Assembly (NCBI GenBank): GCA_002900995.3
Contig: CM035305.1
Span: 3,394,467-3,458,466 of the forward strand
Length of the DNA: 64,000 bases
Source: Ganoderma boninense
Taxonomy: Eukaryota; Basidiomycota; Agaricomycetes; Polyporales; Polyporaceae
Direction of reading: 5' to 3'
A program made the translations under genes and the position numbers. Shown here one piece after another: positions 11,901 through 23,183 of this stretch (positions are counted from its first letter, which is position 1; every line of letters starts with the position of its first letter). A model generated the notes under the pieces. That model did no database searches and was not told where the DNA came from. It worked only from the letters and a program-made list of their open reading frames with translations.

Positions 11901-13727
11901 CGCGCCGCACGGAACCGCTTGTCAGATGGATTCTATCGTTGCCTCTCGAGTTCCACGGCGACTCCGCATTTGCCAGTACGTGACCTCGCCTTTCCCACGA
12001 GGCTTCATCTCACGAGTTGTAGTGAGCAAATCGCTGTCCATTTTCAATATTTTGGTCGATTGTCTCGATCTGCGATTCCTTCCTTTGGCTGACCAGTATA
12101 TCAATCTATTCTTGGATAATGCCAACACCGGATACGCTGAGGTGTGTAAACCTTGCACGACGCTCATTTCCGCCAACGGGCACTCACGAGCTACGATAGA
12201 TACGTTCACAAATCGCGCAAAATATCTACGCTATCATCACCATTCAATGGCGGCCGATATACGCCTCGGCGAGCGAGTTTATATCTGCTTGTTCCACCAG
12301 CCCCGATCCTCTCCGCATCCGGTGTGTCTGACAGTAAATCAACAAGCCTTTTCATGCTGATACTCCCTTTTAGGGAAGGACGATACATAGGCCGTGTTAC
12401 CGAGATCGTACAACAGCTTCCACTATGGAAGGAACAGCGACTGCCCCCTCCTCGAGTTAGTCAATCACAATACGACAAAGTGGGATTAACAGGTATGGAG
12501 TTAGCGACTATGTCAGCGGTATGAATTGATACTGATATGCTTCTAGTCCTGCAGTGGGTCTGGGATTTTGCACACGGCCCTCAAGCACCGCTGATCTTCC
12601 CATATGTCATTGTCTTGCTGTGAGTCTTCGTGTCGAGCACACCGGTTCTGTACAATGACCTCCTTTCTAGGCCCGAGATTATCCGGATGTCAGAGCTAAA
12701 CGATAGTTCCGAGCTGCAAACGTACAGTGCCGCCGTCCTTTACGTTTTGTCTGCAGTGACACCTCCGCCGGAATACATTGAGATCATTGCGGACAATTTC
12801 ATCAACGCGATCAAGTCTTCGACGGTAAGTAGACTATTTCGTAATGGGTGCTTCGCTGACTATTGACACCGCACGGCAGTCGTGGCGCATCCGAGTGAAT
12901 GCTCTGCCGACCCTCATCGTGTTCTTCTATCGGAACCTGTTGAGCATGTCTAGCCCTCTGGTCTCCAGGCTCATGAACGTTCTACAAGAGTGCCTGTCTG
13001 ATGAGAACATCGAGGTTCGAGAAATGGCCTCGAAGATGCTTTCGGGGGTAGTGAGATGCTCGCAGCGTCAGAGTATTATTCCGCTCAGGGTACGCATCTT
13101 TGGCTCATCGTCATTGCTGACAAAGTTAAGGTTTCTCTGAGCAGGATCGTTTCGTGAGCACGTTGCGGCGCACGAAACTCCCCAACCGCCGGGACCCGAC
13201 CTATGCGGACTCACTGCGATCGCTTCATTCCGCTATCCTGGGTGTATGCGCTTTGATTGAGAGCTTCCCGTATTCGGTAGAGCCGTGGATGCCCCCTCTG
13301 ACCGATGGTGTGTATTGCGATGACGGCCAAATGGTGTGGGATGCTCATTCCGGTTTCATAGTTCTGGCCAACCATGCGACCGACCCGGTACCAATCTCGA
13401 CCACCATTCGGAAATGCGCATCCGAGTTCAAGAAGGTCTGTCTCTACGTAATCATTACAACATTATGTTTGGATGGCTGACCGCATATGGCGCCCCAATT
13501 GTAGACACACCAGGTTTGACTCTAGACACATCTCACTCGGTGCTTTTCGCTGTGACTGATGGGTTCTGCGTTCACCAGGATACGTGGCACAAGGACCAGC
13601 TCGCATTCAACGAAGATCAGCTCCAGAGTCTATCGACCATGCTTGTTGGCACATCCTACTGTACGTCACCGTTTCCATGCTTCATTTGATAGATCGCACT
13701 CATCTCGTCCCCGTTCTAGACGCATAA
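5984..13727 (+). CDS. blm10: Proteasome activator BLM10/PA200
   Basis: Large HEAT-repeat protein that caps the 20S proteasome and opens its gate; it acts mainly in the nucleus in proteasome assembly, acetylated-histone turnover and peptide degradation. The gene is cut into about 30 small exons by introns of roughly 50-60 nt, and the exons join in one frame to roughly 2,000 residues. It starts MDEDDVSVPDSPSSES with an acidic N-terminus typical of the family. Landmark blocks include YELCLVPGIEPRVMRSWADM, LPWQPLWRVLQKELWPKK, ELADMVPILTSF-type helices (read as TVLTMVPILTSFIPPTHIH), VWPKQKENSRVVFLKRAQVY, and LFRALEKNADPDRMKGALYV. The last exon is tiny (13720-13727). Joined to 13660 it gives the C-terminus TSYYA, matching the HbYX-type tail that docks into the 20S alpha-ring pockets. 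No break was found along the frame. Neighbours suggest no co-regulation. Confidence 0.93.
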
Positions 13728-16700
13728 TTGCAACCCTTGTTTCCCTGTATCATTCATTATTGCCTCGTCTTCACGCATGTATCATAGGGACATCGCACAA
13801 GTGCAATCGTATGTCTGCTCCCGACGACCCGACCTGACAAGCACCATATTTTTCTTTGCCGGCCGTCGCGATACAGGACCCCACGTCAAGGTTGCGATCA
13901 TCGCAGAGGATTCAACACTGGCTCCCGTCCTCTGCGCGACAGGGTCGTTTTCTCGCGATTTCGGCCTCGGGGCAATAATGCAATTCGCCACCGCTTAAGA
14001 CGGGGGGGACTGCAAGGTTACATACTAGCGAGAGGCTCTCCCATGGATGAGTCGGCGAACCTTACCGAGACTGCGAGAGCGTCGTCGGCGGATCTGTGCA
14101 GATCTATCATTGCCGCAGTCGAGATCCCGGAATGGGACGGCGTTCAGTAGCAGCTGACTCGTGCGAGAGAATGCGGGGGGCTACGCCCAAGAGAGAAGAC
14201 AGAATGGCCCCGAGGGTGCATGCTGCGAGGCTTCGACGTTCGTTCGTGTGTCCTTGAAGCGAGCAGAAGCTCTCACCAAGGGCCACGGCGCGAACTAGAA
14301 CGCTCTCCCACCGCATCCCGTTCCCAGCGCAGTGCGGATAGGGCGGCGGACAAGGCTCACGCCTATGATAACCGGTTACGGTCTGCGAGCCTCAGCGTAT
14401 CGCTAGTGTTGTACAGTACTGGTGCCGACCGGTGTTGCGGTGTCAGTGACGCTGCGTTGACTGCAAACTTACCGTAGCAGACAAGGTTTAGTGAGTAAAG
14501 CCTCCTGTACGTCTGTTGGACTTAACGTTACCGCCGCGGGCCCCTTTAGAACCCGGGATCTGGCCTTCGACTTGTATGGGAGTGCCGCCCAACCAGGTAC
14601 GTACGCCATGCAAAGACGTACACGCCGCCACAGAAGCAGCCCTCCCCCCCGTGCAGAAGCGCTACGTCACTGCAAGTCCCAGCTTTCCGAGGACACGGGC
14701 GCATCACGGCTCGCGAAGGCAGGCAATTTAGCACGGGCTATACGTTCAAGCAGAGTTCAGGGGGGCACGCACCCGAGCACGAGCCCGGCGGTCGATGGGG
14801 GACCGAGGCTGGAAGGACGGAAGCCTCGAAGGGGTGGGGGGAAGTGGGAGGATCGAAGAGGTGCAAGGAAAGATGCTTGACGTCCTCTCTCCGACTACCA
14901 TCGTTTTCTTTTCGATTCCGCGTTGACAGTCGGATGCGGACGACATGCCATGGAGCCAGCCCTCTAGATCTACAGCGATGGTGGCTGCTGGCACGCAAGG
15001 CCGAGAGGGGCGTAGGGCGTAGGTTTACTGCGGCCGAGGCTCGGAAAAGGCACGAGCAGGTTCAGCGCGCTGAGGCAACGGGAAGGTGACACTGATAGAG
15101 TTGGTGCTGGAGCCCCTCATCAGCACACACTCGCTTCGTCGCCGGCGCGTGCGCACAGTGCGTCGATCGAGCTGGGTATACGCCGATCAGGCGGAGCACC
15201 ACCCCGCTTCGTCTCGAGGCTGACTCGAAGGCTGTCAGAATCGACGAACGAAAGGGCGGGAAACGGGAATGCGACTGCTCGGATGGACGACAACGCCAAC
15301 CAGCCCTGACGACGCCACAGAACCAGTTGGCTTTGCGCCGGACTCGGAGCATATCCTGTAGCTCGTTCGAGCGTCGCATGCACCGCTGTGATCGTGTTGG
15401 ACACGTGCAGGTAGTGCGCTGCATTTCAGTGACCAATTGATGAGAAGGACTGTGGATGCATGCGGCGGACTCGAGGCAGTCAGATGAGGGAGACGAGACG
15501 AGACGTCCTCGGCGGAGCAGCCACTCCAGTCTCCGCCCATCCAACTTCAAGCACACCAACGACCCCTAACCCTGCAGCCTGCAGCATAAGCGCCCATGCT
15601 CGCGCCGGGTTGCGGGGCACAGCGTTTTCTGACTTATTGTGTGGAAACTGTTTGGAACATTCGCGGATGCATAATGTGCGACTCGATCATGGTTACACAC
15701 AATTGGGGGCGCGAGCGCTGAGATTGGCGGGTGTTTGTCGTGCTGTGTCGAGGTCGGAGCAGTGTTGTCGCTTGTTGTCCCGAGACGGAGTCCATCGCGT
15801 ATCACTGTGCAACAAATTGGCGGCCTCGAAACAAGTTAGGCAGCATCCCATCTCGGGTGGAGGCGCGGGCCGTTCGCTGTGGCCGATTTTTGGGGGGGAC
15901 TGGGGCCCACGCATGCTCCGCCGCGCCAGCCAAAGACCAAGTCCACACGGTGGGCCGTAAAACGTAAACGCAAAGGATGAAACTGAGCTCGTGACGCACT
16001 GATGCACGCTACGACGGAGGCTCGAGGGGTCGCATATTGACAATCACTTCACGAGAACCGCATCGAGAAGAACGGCAAGTTTCCCGAGAATCTGGTGATT
16101 GAGTCACCAATTTGGAATGAGAACTAGCGGTGGCGCTGCGATGGTGACTCGGACGACCTGTCGTGTCGTCGTCGAAGACGATACCGCGGAGAGAAGTGTT
16201 GTGTCTGCATTTTACGAGCATTGCAGAGGCCTGGAGGTGTGAAGAGGAGGAGGGGAAGATTTGTGGAAGCCAGGGAGGATATAGACGAGCTGGAGGAGAG
16301 TGCGAGGCTGTTCGCTACTGCGAGGCGGTTCGCTACAAGGCAATCACAGCAAACGGTGTCCGAAAGCGGCAACCCCGCCACGAAGTCCGTAATCAGGCTG
16401 CCTTTCCGTCCACCGTTCTCTCCTTCGCCTGCATCGTCCCCGCGTGGCGCGGTGCCTATGTGGTCCTTAGTTTTTTGTGTGTCAGTGGCAACGCTAGCGG
16501 GGACACGATACGTCAGAGAGGGAGTGGGTGCGACGAATTCGAAGGGACGCGCCACGGCATGTCGGGGAAGCCGGCGCCTACCATGCACTGCCCCACGTGG
16601 CAGACGCCGGACGGCGGGGGCCGACTCGGACGAGCACTCGCATTCGAGTGCGCTGCAGGAGGAGGAGGAGGATGGATCGATTCGGGGTCGGGGGACGGAC

Positions 16701-17303
16701 GAGAGATCGATATGCTGTCGATACACGACGTTTGGGCATGGACGGGGTCGGAGGCGTGGCTGGTTTTGAGGAGCAAGCGTTCGCAATCGCCGCAAGAGGG
16801 GCACGTTGCCAATCAGACCCTGACCTTCTTCCGTCAGGCAGGCGCGAGGCCCACCCCACCGCGGCCTCCTCCCTTCCTCCCTCCCTCTCCCTCCACCCAG
16901 GACGTCCATCGTCTGCCTCCGCTCTCTCACAGCAACCCCCGCATCGTTCCATCAATCCATCCTATCTATCTCGCATCTCTCTACTCGGCGCATTCCATCA
17001 CGACACACGGCCGCGCGGTACTTCAACTTGTTTATACCATTCCACCCTTCTTCTTCTACCATTCCTAGTCCAGCTGGCTTCATCGCTTCTTGGCGATTAA
17101 CCCACACCCAGACCAGGGCCGGTAGCCTCTTGCCATCAACGCCCGCGCCGCACGACTCACGCACATCACATCTCTTGCCTACTCTCCATCCTCGCACCTT
17201 TTTATCCCTCAAGAGCTAAGGACGTGGTATCGGCAATTTATCCTTAATTCGTAAGCACATCCTCTCCAACCTCTTATAACATCCTCCTCCCCCCTCCTCC
17301 CGG
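13728..17303. other. 3.6 kb gap upstream of the CCCH gene, no gene recognised
   Basis: Open frames here (up to about 300 codons near 16.1-17.1 kb on both strands) overlap one another, lack family motifs and sit in GC-rich sequence where chance frames are common. From about 16,850 to 17,300 the plus strand is strongly C/T-rich, which fits the core promoter and a long 5' leader of the CCCH gene. Whether a non-coding transcript or a fast-evolving gene lies between 13.8 and 16.0 kb cannot be decided by reading. Confidence 0.4.
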
Positions 17304-20119
17304 ATGCTTACCCCGATGTCCATCATGTACGAAACAGTTACGACTCCCTTCCTCGACGCGACCATCTTCTCCACCTACGACGTTCCTATCATCAAAAAAC
17401 CTGTTCCCCGGTCCGGTTCTCTGTACATGCTACCTACCACCATGTCTGCCCGTCGCACTCCCACCTCTGGTCTCGTCAAAGGTATGTCGATTTCTTCCAA
17501 TCACTCTTCCGCCGCCGTTCCGTAATCATCTTACACACTAGAAACCATCCAAGCGCCAAACGGCAACGGTCACTGGCGGCTCAACTCCAATGGACAGCTG
17601 GTGGATACCTCTGACTGGGATTTGGCGGACGAGATCGTTAAGCTGCAAATCGGTAGTGATGGGACAGAGGCCCAGGTTCGTACCCGTTCTTACATCGACA
17701 AGAGCCGCTCCTGCAGCTGTGCTTTCCAGGACTCTCCATTAGACACCTCGTCCCAGACGAGCCTGGATTCAACTTCAGCTAATTACTTAACCCAGCCTGG
17801 CATTGTGTCACACTCGCGCGAATCGTCCGTGGACACCACTGGCTCCCATGGCTCGGCACTATCGTCTACCGGCCAGAACCTGCGCGCTCCGCCTATGACC
17901 CCAATCAAAGTAGGCGCCGTTGGCGAATCGAGGAACCGCCCACATTCCTACAGCGGAGGTCTATCCAGTACTGACCTCGTTCGACTGCAGCAGGCGGGAG
18001 GAAGCCCCGGAAACGCGGATGCGTGGTCGTCCCCACACGGCACTCCGGAACGGCCACCCCAGGCTGATCAACCGACGTACCCGTCGCTTCTCGCGTCGCA
18101 TAACGGTACCCCGTCGCGTCTCTCGGAGCAGCAAATGCAGGGAAACACCCTCACGCGGTCTCAGGAGGAGCTGGCAGCGGACTTCCAGGGCCAGCAACGG
18201 CAGTTTAACTCTGGCCCCAACGTGCCCGTACCTCCAGGCGGCGCTCCCCCGGCATTCGTCCACGGGCGTCCACCCAACGTGGCCACCAACATACCCTACC
18301 GCCAACCGCCTCGAGGCTTCAACCCTGCAATTCCTCCCGTTGGTCCGAGTCCCACAAATTTCGGGGCCTACCCTGCACCCGTGCACCCGAACGGGATGCC
18401 GCCTGTGGCCAACCCCCAGCAGGAACTGTACAACATGATGTTGCCCACCCCGCCGCTCGATAACCCTACGATGGCACGTCTTCAACAACAATCTGGCGTC
18501 TTCCAGCGTACTCACCAGCATTCTGCCTCGGATCCCGCCTCCCTCCGTGACCCTGCTACCCTCGCGCTGCTCAACAATGCCTTCGCCGCCGGTCAGATGT
18601 ACCCGGCGATGGGGCCCCCAGCACTGTCGATGTTTAACAACCAGTTCTATCCCCCTGGAGCCGAGCCATACCCATCTCCGGAGCTCGCTGCGGCACAGAT
18701 GATGGCGCAGTTGCAGGCTCAGTATACCGGACCATACGGCGTCCCGCTGTCTGGTCAGAGCATAGCGATCAATAACACTGGGTCGTCACATACCAACACC
18801 AACTCTGGAAACGGACCGAGCGCCAACAACCGCAAGCTGGGGTTGTACAAGACAGAGCTGTGCAGGAGCTGGGAGGAGAAGGGCAGCTGCAGGTACGGGG
18901 CGAAGTGCCAGTTCGCCCATGGCGAGGAGGAGCTCCGCAAGGTTCAACGGCATCCTAAGGTTCGTCCTTGTTCTTCTCGGCCTTTCGCTTAGCATGCGTG
19001 CGTGCATCCAGATGATGCAATGTTCTGACTCCGTGTTCTGTTTCTTATTTTTCCATAGTACAAGACAGAAATCTGCAGGGTGCGTGTTCTCATCGGCTGG
19101 GCGGTCGGCCGTTGGTGTGTACTGAATTATTGAATGGTCGGTTGACTTTCGCCTTATCACAGACTTTCTGGGTGTCTGGATCCTGCCCGTACGGCAAGAG
19201 GTGCTGTTTCATCCACACCGAGCTGCCCACAGCTGGAGGGCCCCCAAGCACAGACGGCGCGGCACCTCCTGCGAACCCGGACGGCCGCGCGCGGTCGTCG
19301 AGCACGAACAGCGATCCTAACGAGGTCTCGAGCTCGTTGCTCGCGCGCATCTCCGCGAAGCGCACGCAAGAGAATGGTGGGATGAGCTCCGGCTCGGGCA
19401 GCCTCAGCACCACGCCACCGTCGGCCGGATTCCAGGCCGGGGGCCGGCCCGATGGGCTGCGCGTCAACACGAACGTAGCGGACGTCTCGGTCTCCAAGCA
19501 GCAGAACAAGTCCGCGTTCCCGACGTTCGCGCACAACGGCATGCTCATGTCTTCTGGGGAGGACGGTGCAGCGCGGTCGCCAGGCCCTGTGACTGCTGGC
19601 CCTGACTTTGGAAGGCACGCGAGTTCTAGGCTAGAGATCGTGGGCTCGCAGGTAAGTGCCCTATGCCGTACGCACTCGCGCTTCGGCTTTCTTTGGCTCG
19701 CCCTGTGCGGGTTCTCGGCGACATGTGGCTGAAGAATGTTTTTGCGTTGTTGCGTGCAGCGTGGCGGCCCCAAGACTGCCGTGAACCCGAACGTCCGCCA
19801 CTCGTTCAACGGTGGCGACATCCAGCTTGACCTCAGCGGCAGCGTCGCGAACACGCCCACGGCCGCGAACCCTGCCGTGGCACAGGCGCAAGCGCAGTCA
19901 CGGCTTGAGGCGTCCCCCGAGGCCGCGTCGAAGACGATGTCGAGGATCAACGGGCACGCGCGCTCTGGCAGCGCGGGCAACTGGGCGACCGCGACGCGCA
20001 CAACTCACCTTACGGCCTACCCGCTCTCGTCGATCCCGGGCAACGAGCTGAAGACCAACTCGCCATGGGCCGACTACAACGTCAGCTCGTCCCGCCTGGC
20101 CGAGAAAAACTGGGCATGA
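17304..20119 (+). CDS. Tandem CCCH zinc-finger protein (TTP/Zfs1/Cth2 family)
   Basis: Proteins of this family bind AU-rich elements in mRNA 3' ends through two CCCH fingers and recruit the decay machinery; fungal relatives include yeast Cth1/Cth2 and fission yeast Zfs1. Exons are 17304-17481, 17542-17675 (possibly running on), 17730-18959, 19059-19079, 19163-19651 and 19760-20119. Finger 1 reads [15 protein letters not shown] then [10 protein letters not shown], spacing C-x8-C-x5-C-x3-H. Finger 2 is split by an intron inside its lead-in: YKTEICR is coded by a 21-nt exon and [18 protein letters not shown] by the next. Long Pro/Gln/Ser-rich disordered regions flank the fingers. The 54-nt stretch 17676-17729 has GT and AG ends but is open and divisible by three, so it may be an intron or a coding insert. 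ATG 17304 is the first in a long leader; Met 6 and Met 8 are alternatives. Confidence 0.9.
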
Positions 20120-21277
20120 GGCCGTGCGGTCCCGGTCCCGGGTGACGGGGGCTCGCTGGTCGACGACGCCGGGGTCGTGTTCTTTTGGGCTTCTGAAGGC
20201 GACATGTGCTGCGGGCCTGCGGCATATAGACGACCCGCGAACCACCGCGCCGGCTCCCGCCGCGACCCGTTGTGCATTGACGTTGCTGGTGCTTCTCGGG
20301 CGGCGTGCGTCGCGGGACCCTCGGTTGTGTGCTCTCGGTCTTTCGATATCTAGAAGCGCAGAGCCGCCGGACACCATACACGACCGTCACGTCATCATCC
20401 CCCATCCCACTGCCCGTTCCTCTCCTTTACTCACGTCCCCGTCCTTCTTCTCGACCCTGCTTGTGTCTTTTGTGTAGTATTTTGTTTTCGTTTTGCCCGC
20501 CTCTCGCTCCCGCTCCTCGTCTCGTCGCTCAGCTTCCCTCCTCTGTTCCCGCTCATCTCGCCGTCGTCGAAGCAAGTTTGACTTATTCCTGTCTTGACAA
20601 TCCGGATAGCTCACCACCACATCTCTCTCGGCCACATCACCCAACGTCGATGCCTCTCCGCACATGTTATCTTATGACATTAATACATCACGCTTATGCC
20701 TCCCTCTCCTTCCAAACAGCTGTACATGCCTCTTATCCGTATCGCTGGCGTCTTCGTCTGGCCAAGACCCAGATAGCGTGAACACCGAACTCTATCCTTG
20801 CGTTGCATTGTGAGAGTGCGAGCGCATTGTATGATGGAAGTGCAGGCGTGCGTGCTCACAGCATCCATTGGAGTTTAGCGTATATCCGATCCCGGCATTG
20901 GAGAAGCTCCACGTAAGATGTACAAGGTTACAACAAGTACGCACAACGTAGCACGATGCCGAGTAAATTGCTGAGGCCGCACCTCGCTCGCGGTTCGGAT
21001 CCGTATCAGCGGAAGCCCAGGGATCAGACGCATCACGTGTCCCCAAGCGACAGCCCAGCGAACACGAAGCTCAAGAGCATCATACGTGGACCGCAGAAGC
21101 GGCAGGCAAGCAAGGAAGGAGAAGGGTGCAGGGGGAGGGTGGGGGGATTCAGATTCAGAAGCCGTGACAAATTTCAAAACATGAATATTCCCGTTCCAAG
21201 AGAGAAGCCGGGGGATGGAGCAAGGAGAACGAGAACCTGAGGCTACAAGAAATTTTCGCCGAACCCGTCGCCTCGCG
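20120..21277. other. 3' region between convergent CCCH and choline kinase genes
   Basis: This stretch of about 1.16 kb lies between two stop codons of converging genes. A C/T-rich segment around 20,390-20,560 probably belongs to the CCCH gene 3' untranslated region. No gene was recognised. Confidence 0.4.
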
Positions 21278-23183
21278 TTACGGGAGCGCGTCCGACGCCG
21301 ACTCTGGCCCCGGCTCCGACTCCGACTCCAGCTCCAAGCCTGGGACGCCCAGCGCGCGCAGCTCGCGGCGGAAGCCCGCCATGCGGCACTGCGCGTAGCC
21401 GAGGTAGTCGAACTCGGGCTCGCCGCCCTCGGTGTCCTCGAGGGCCTCGCGCGCCTGCACGACGCCCCAAACGGCCCACATGCCGTGCGACGCGGGGCTC
21501 CAGAGACGCACGTGGCCGTCCAAGGTCGCCATCTCCGCCGCGAGTGCGGCCGCGGAGAGGTCAGGGGCGGCCGCCGGGACGGGCGCGGACGTAGGCGCGT
21601 CGAGGTGGCAGTCGGTGTGCGTGAGGTACGCGCGGTAGAAGTTCGCGCGCTCGTCCGCAGAGGGGTAGCGCGCGGGGTCGAGGAGGTGGGGGGTCGCGCC
21701 GTGGTAGTTGGCGGTCCACTCGTGGAAGTGGTTCGCGATGTCGAACGCGGCAGGGTTGGGGGACGCGTACTCGAAGTCGACGACGATGATCTGTGGCCGC
21801 CAGGGTTTTCCGAGCGCCATTTAGTGTGTGGCGCGGGTGTGCGACCAGGGATTCGGGCGAGAGAGAGAAACATGAGGCAAGAAGAGAAGGGAGTCAGGAC
21901 CATTCAGCGAGCTGCTTCGCGGGTCTTGTAGAGAGAAAAAATGTCCTCACCTGGCGGTGTGCAGGCTGTCCTGGCTTGAGCGTTCGCAGACGTAGCAGAT
22001 TGCCGTATTGCGTGTCGTTGTGCGAAAAGACTCGTCTGCTGGCGCTCTCGGACTTCTCCTTCTGATGCAACCACAGCGAGTATAGATCCCACTCTCTCTC
22101 AAAACGATCCAAGTCGAGGTTTCCACGGACTTTGGCAGGCGCGGTGGGCAAAGCCAGCACGTCTCGAGCAGACGGCAACCAAGATTTAGCATTCTTGAAG
22201 GCTGCCAACTGGTCCCCTCGCTCGAAAGCGTCGGAGGGCTCTGCGTCATAAACAACTGCGTCAATGTCGACGCCGTGCAGCTCAGCCATTCGAGCGCCGA
22301 TCCAGGAACTGACTTCGGGATCGCGCAGGTCGGAGGACGTCAGGGCAGTGGAGTCGAAGTACTCCTCCACGCGCCCGTTCTCGAACGTTCCATAAACACG
22401 AGGACCGATGTGATACTTCGATGATAACACGTGGAGAGTATGCAGCTCGTGCGGTCGTGAGATGAAGTTGCCGGAGGAGGGTCCATATATGCGTAGGAGG
22501 ACTGTGCGGGTTTTTGGCACGGACGGGCAGGACACGAAAAAGACGGCATTGGTCAGCGAGCCTGACACCTTCTGAATGTTAACGAGATCCGGGATAATCT
22601 GCCGCTCGGACCATGATGGAGTGTGGATGGAGTGCAGGATGTCTAGGAGCTGCGCCGCAAAAGCGGGGGACTTGTAACGTCTGGGGAAGGATAGTCAGCA
22701 TACATAGCATGGATAAAGGACGTGCGAACTCCAGACCAGGATGCCTGCCCCGTCCTGTTCCACAGGTGGTTAGCTTGCCGGAGGGCTTCCACAGGGGAGC
22801 CATGACGAAAAGTGTCAAAATACTCACCGTGCCTCTAGCCGGATTGGCGCATGTCTCAAGCCTTCTACCCTGACGACGTCGACATCGCCGTCCCGGAACG
22901 GGATGGAGACGGATGAGGAAGAGTAGGCGGGCGATGAGCATAGGGATCCAGGGTTGTTGTTGTTGGGTAAGGTATGGGAGGAGCTGGTAGAGGAGCTGGT
23001 GAAAGCAACGCCGGTGGACCTGTAGGGGCTGAGTGTGGGATCAGAGGCGAGTTCAGGGCCGATTGTAGGGGGCATTGTGTTTTGATCTGGGCGAGTCGCA
23101 AGGCGTGCTTGGCGGAAAAGGCAGAGGAGTTTGCGGTATAGGGAAGAGGACGATCTGGACTGGGGCTTAGAGGCCTTACTCAT
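21278..23183 (-). CDS. Choline/ethanolamine kinase
   Basis: Phosphorylates choline and/or ethanolamine with ATP, the first step of the Kennedy pathway to phosphatidylcholine and phosphatidylethanolamine; cytosolic. Three exons (22828-23183, 21951-22680, 21278-21790) give 532 residues, with introns of 147 and 160 nt that are long for this region. Residues 1-118 are Ser-rich and probably disordered. The kinase domain follows: GSLTNAVFFV (nucleotide loop region), VLLRIYGPSS, then the catalytic HND motif in RVFSHNDTQYGNLL and the metal-binding VVDFEYASPN with DIANHFHEW. The C-terminal tail is Glu/Ser/Pro-rich. Which substrate is preferred cannot be told from the sequence. The coding region around 21.3-21.8 kb is very GC-rich, so both strands are open there; the minus strand is the real one because it carries the motifs. 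Confidence 0.94.

Noticed and set aside
13680..13692. Alternative acceptor at GATAG for the last BLM10 intron
   Set aside because: It would give a C-terminus YR... instead of the conserved YYA tail; the acceptor TTCTAG at 13719 gives YYA and a stop.
16163..17068. Plus-strand open frame of about 300 codons
   Set aside because: It overlaps similar-sized frames on the other strand, has no domain, is compositionally odd, and lies in the C/T-rich leader region of the CCCH gene.
21215..21931. Plus-strand open frame of 238 codons
   Set aside because: It is the antisense shadow of the GC-rich last exon of choline kinase, whose minus-strand product carries the catalytic motifs.
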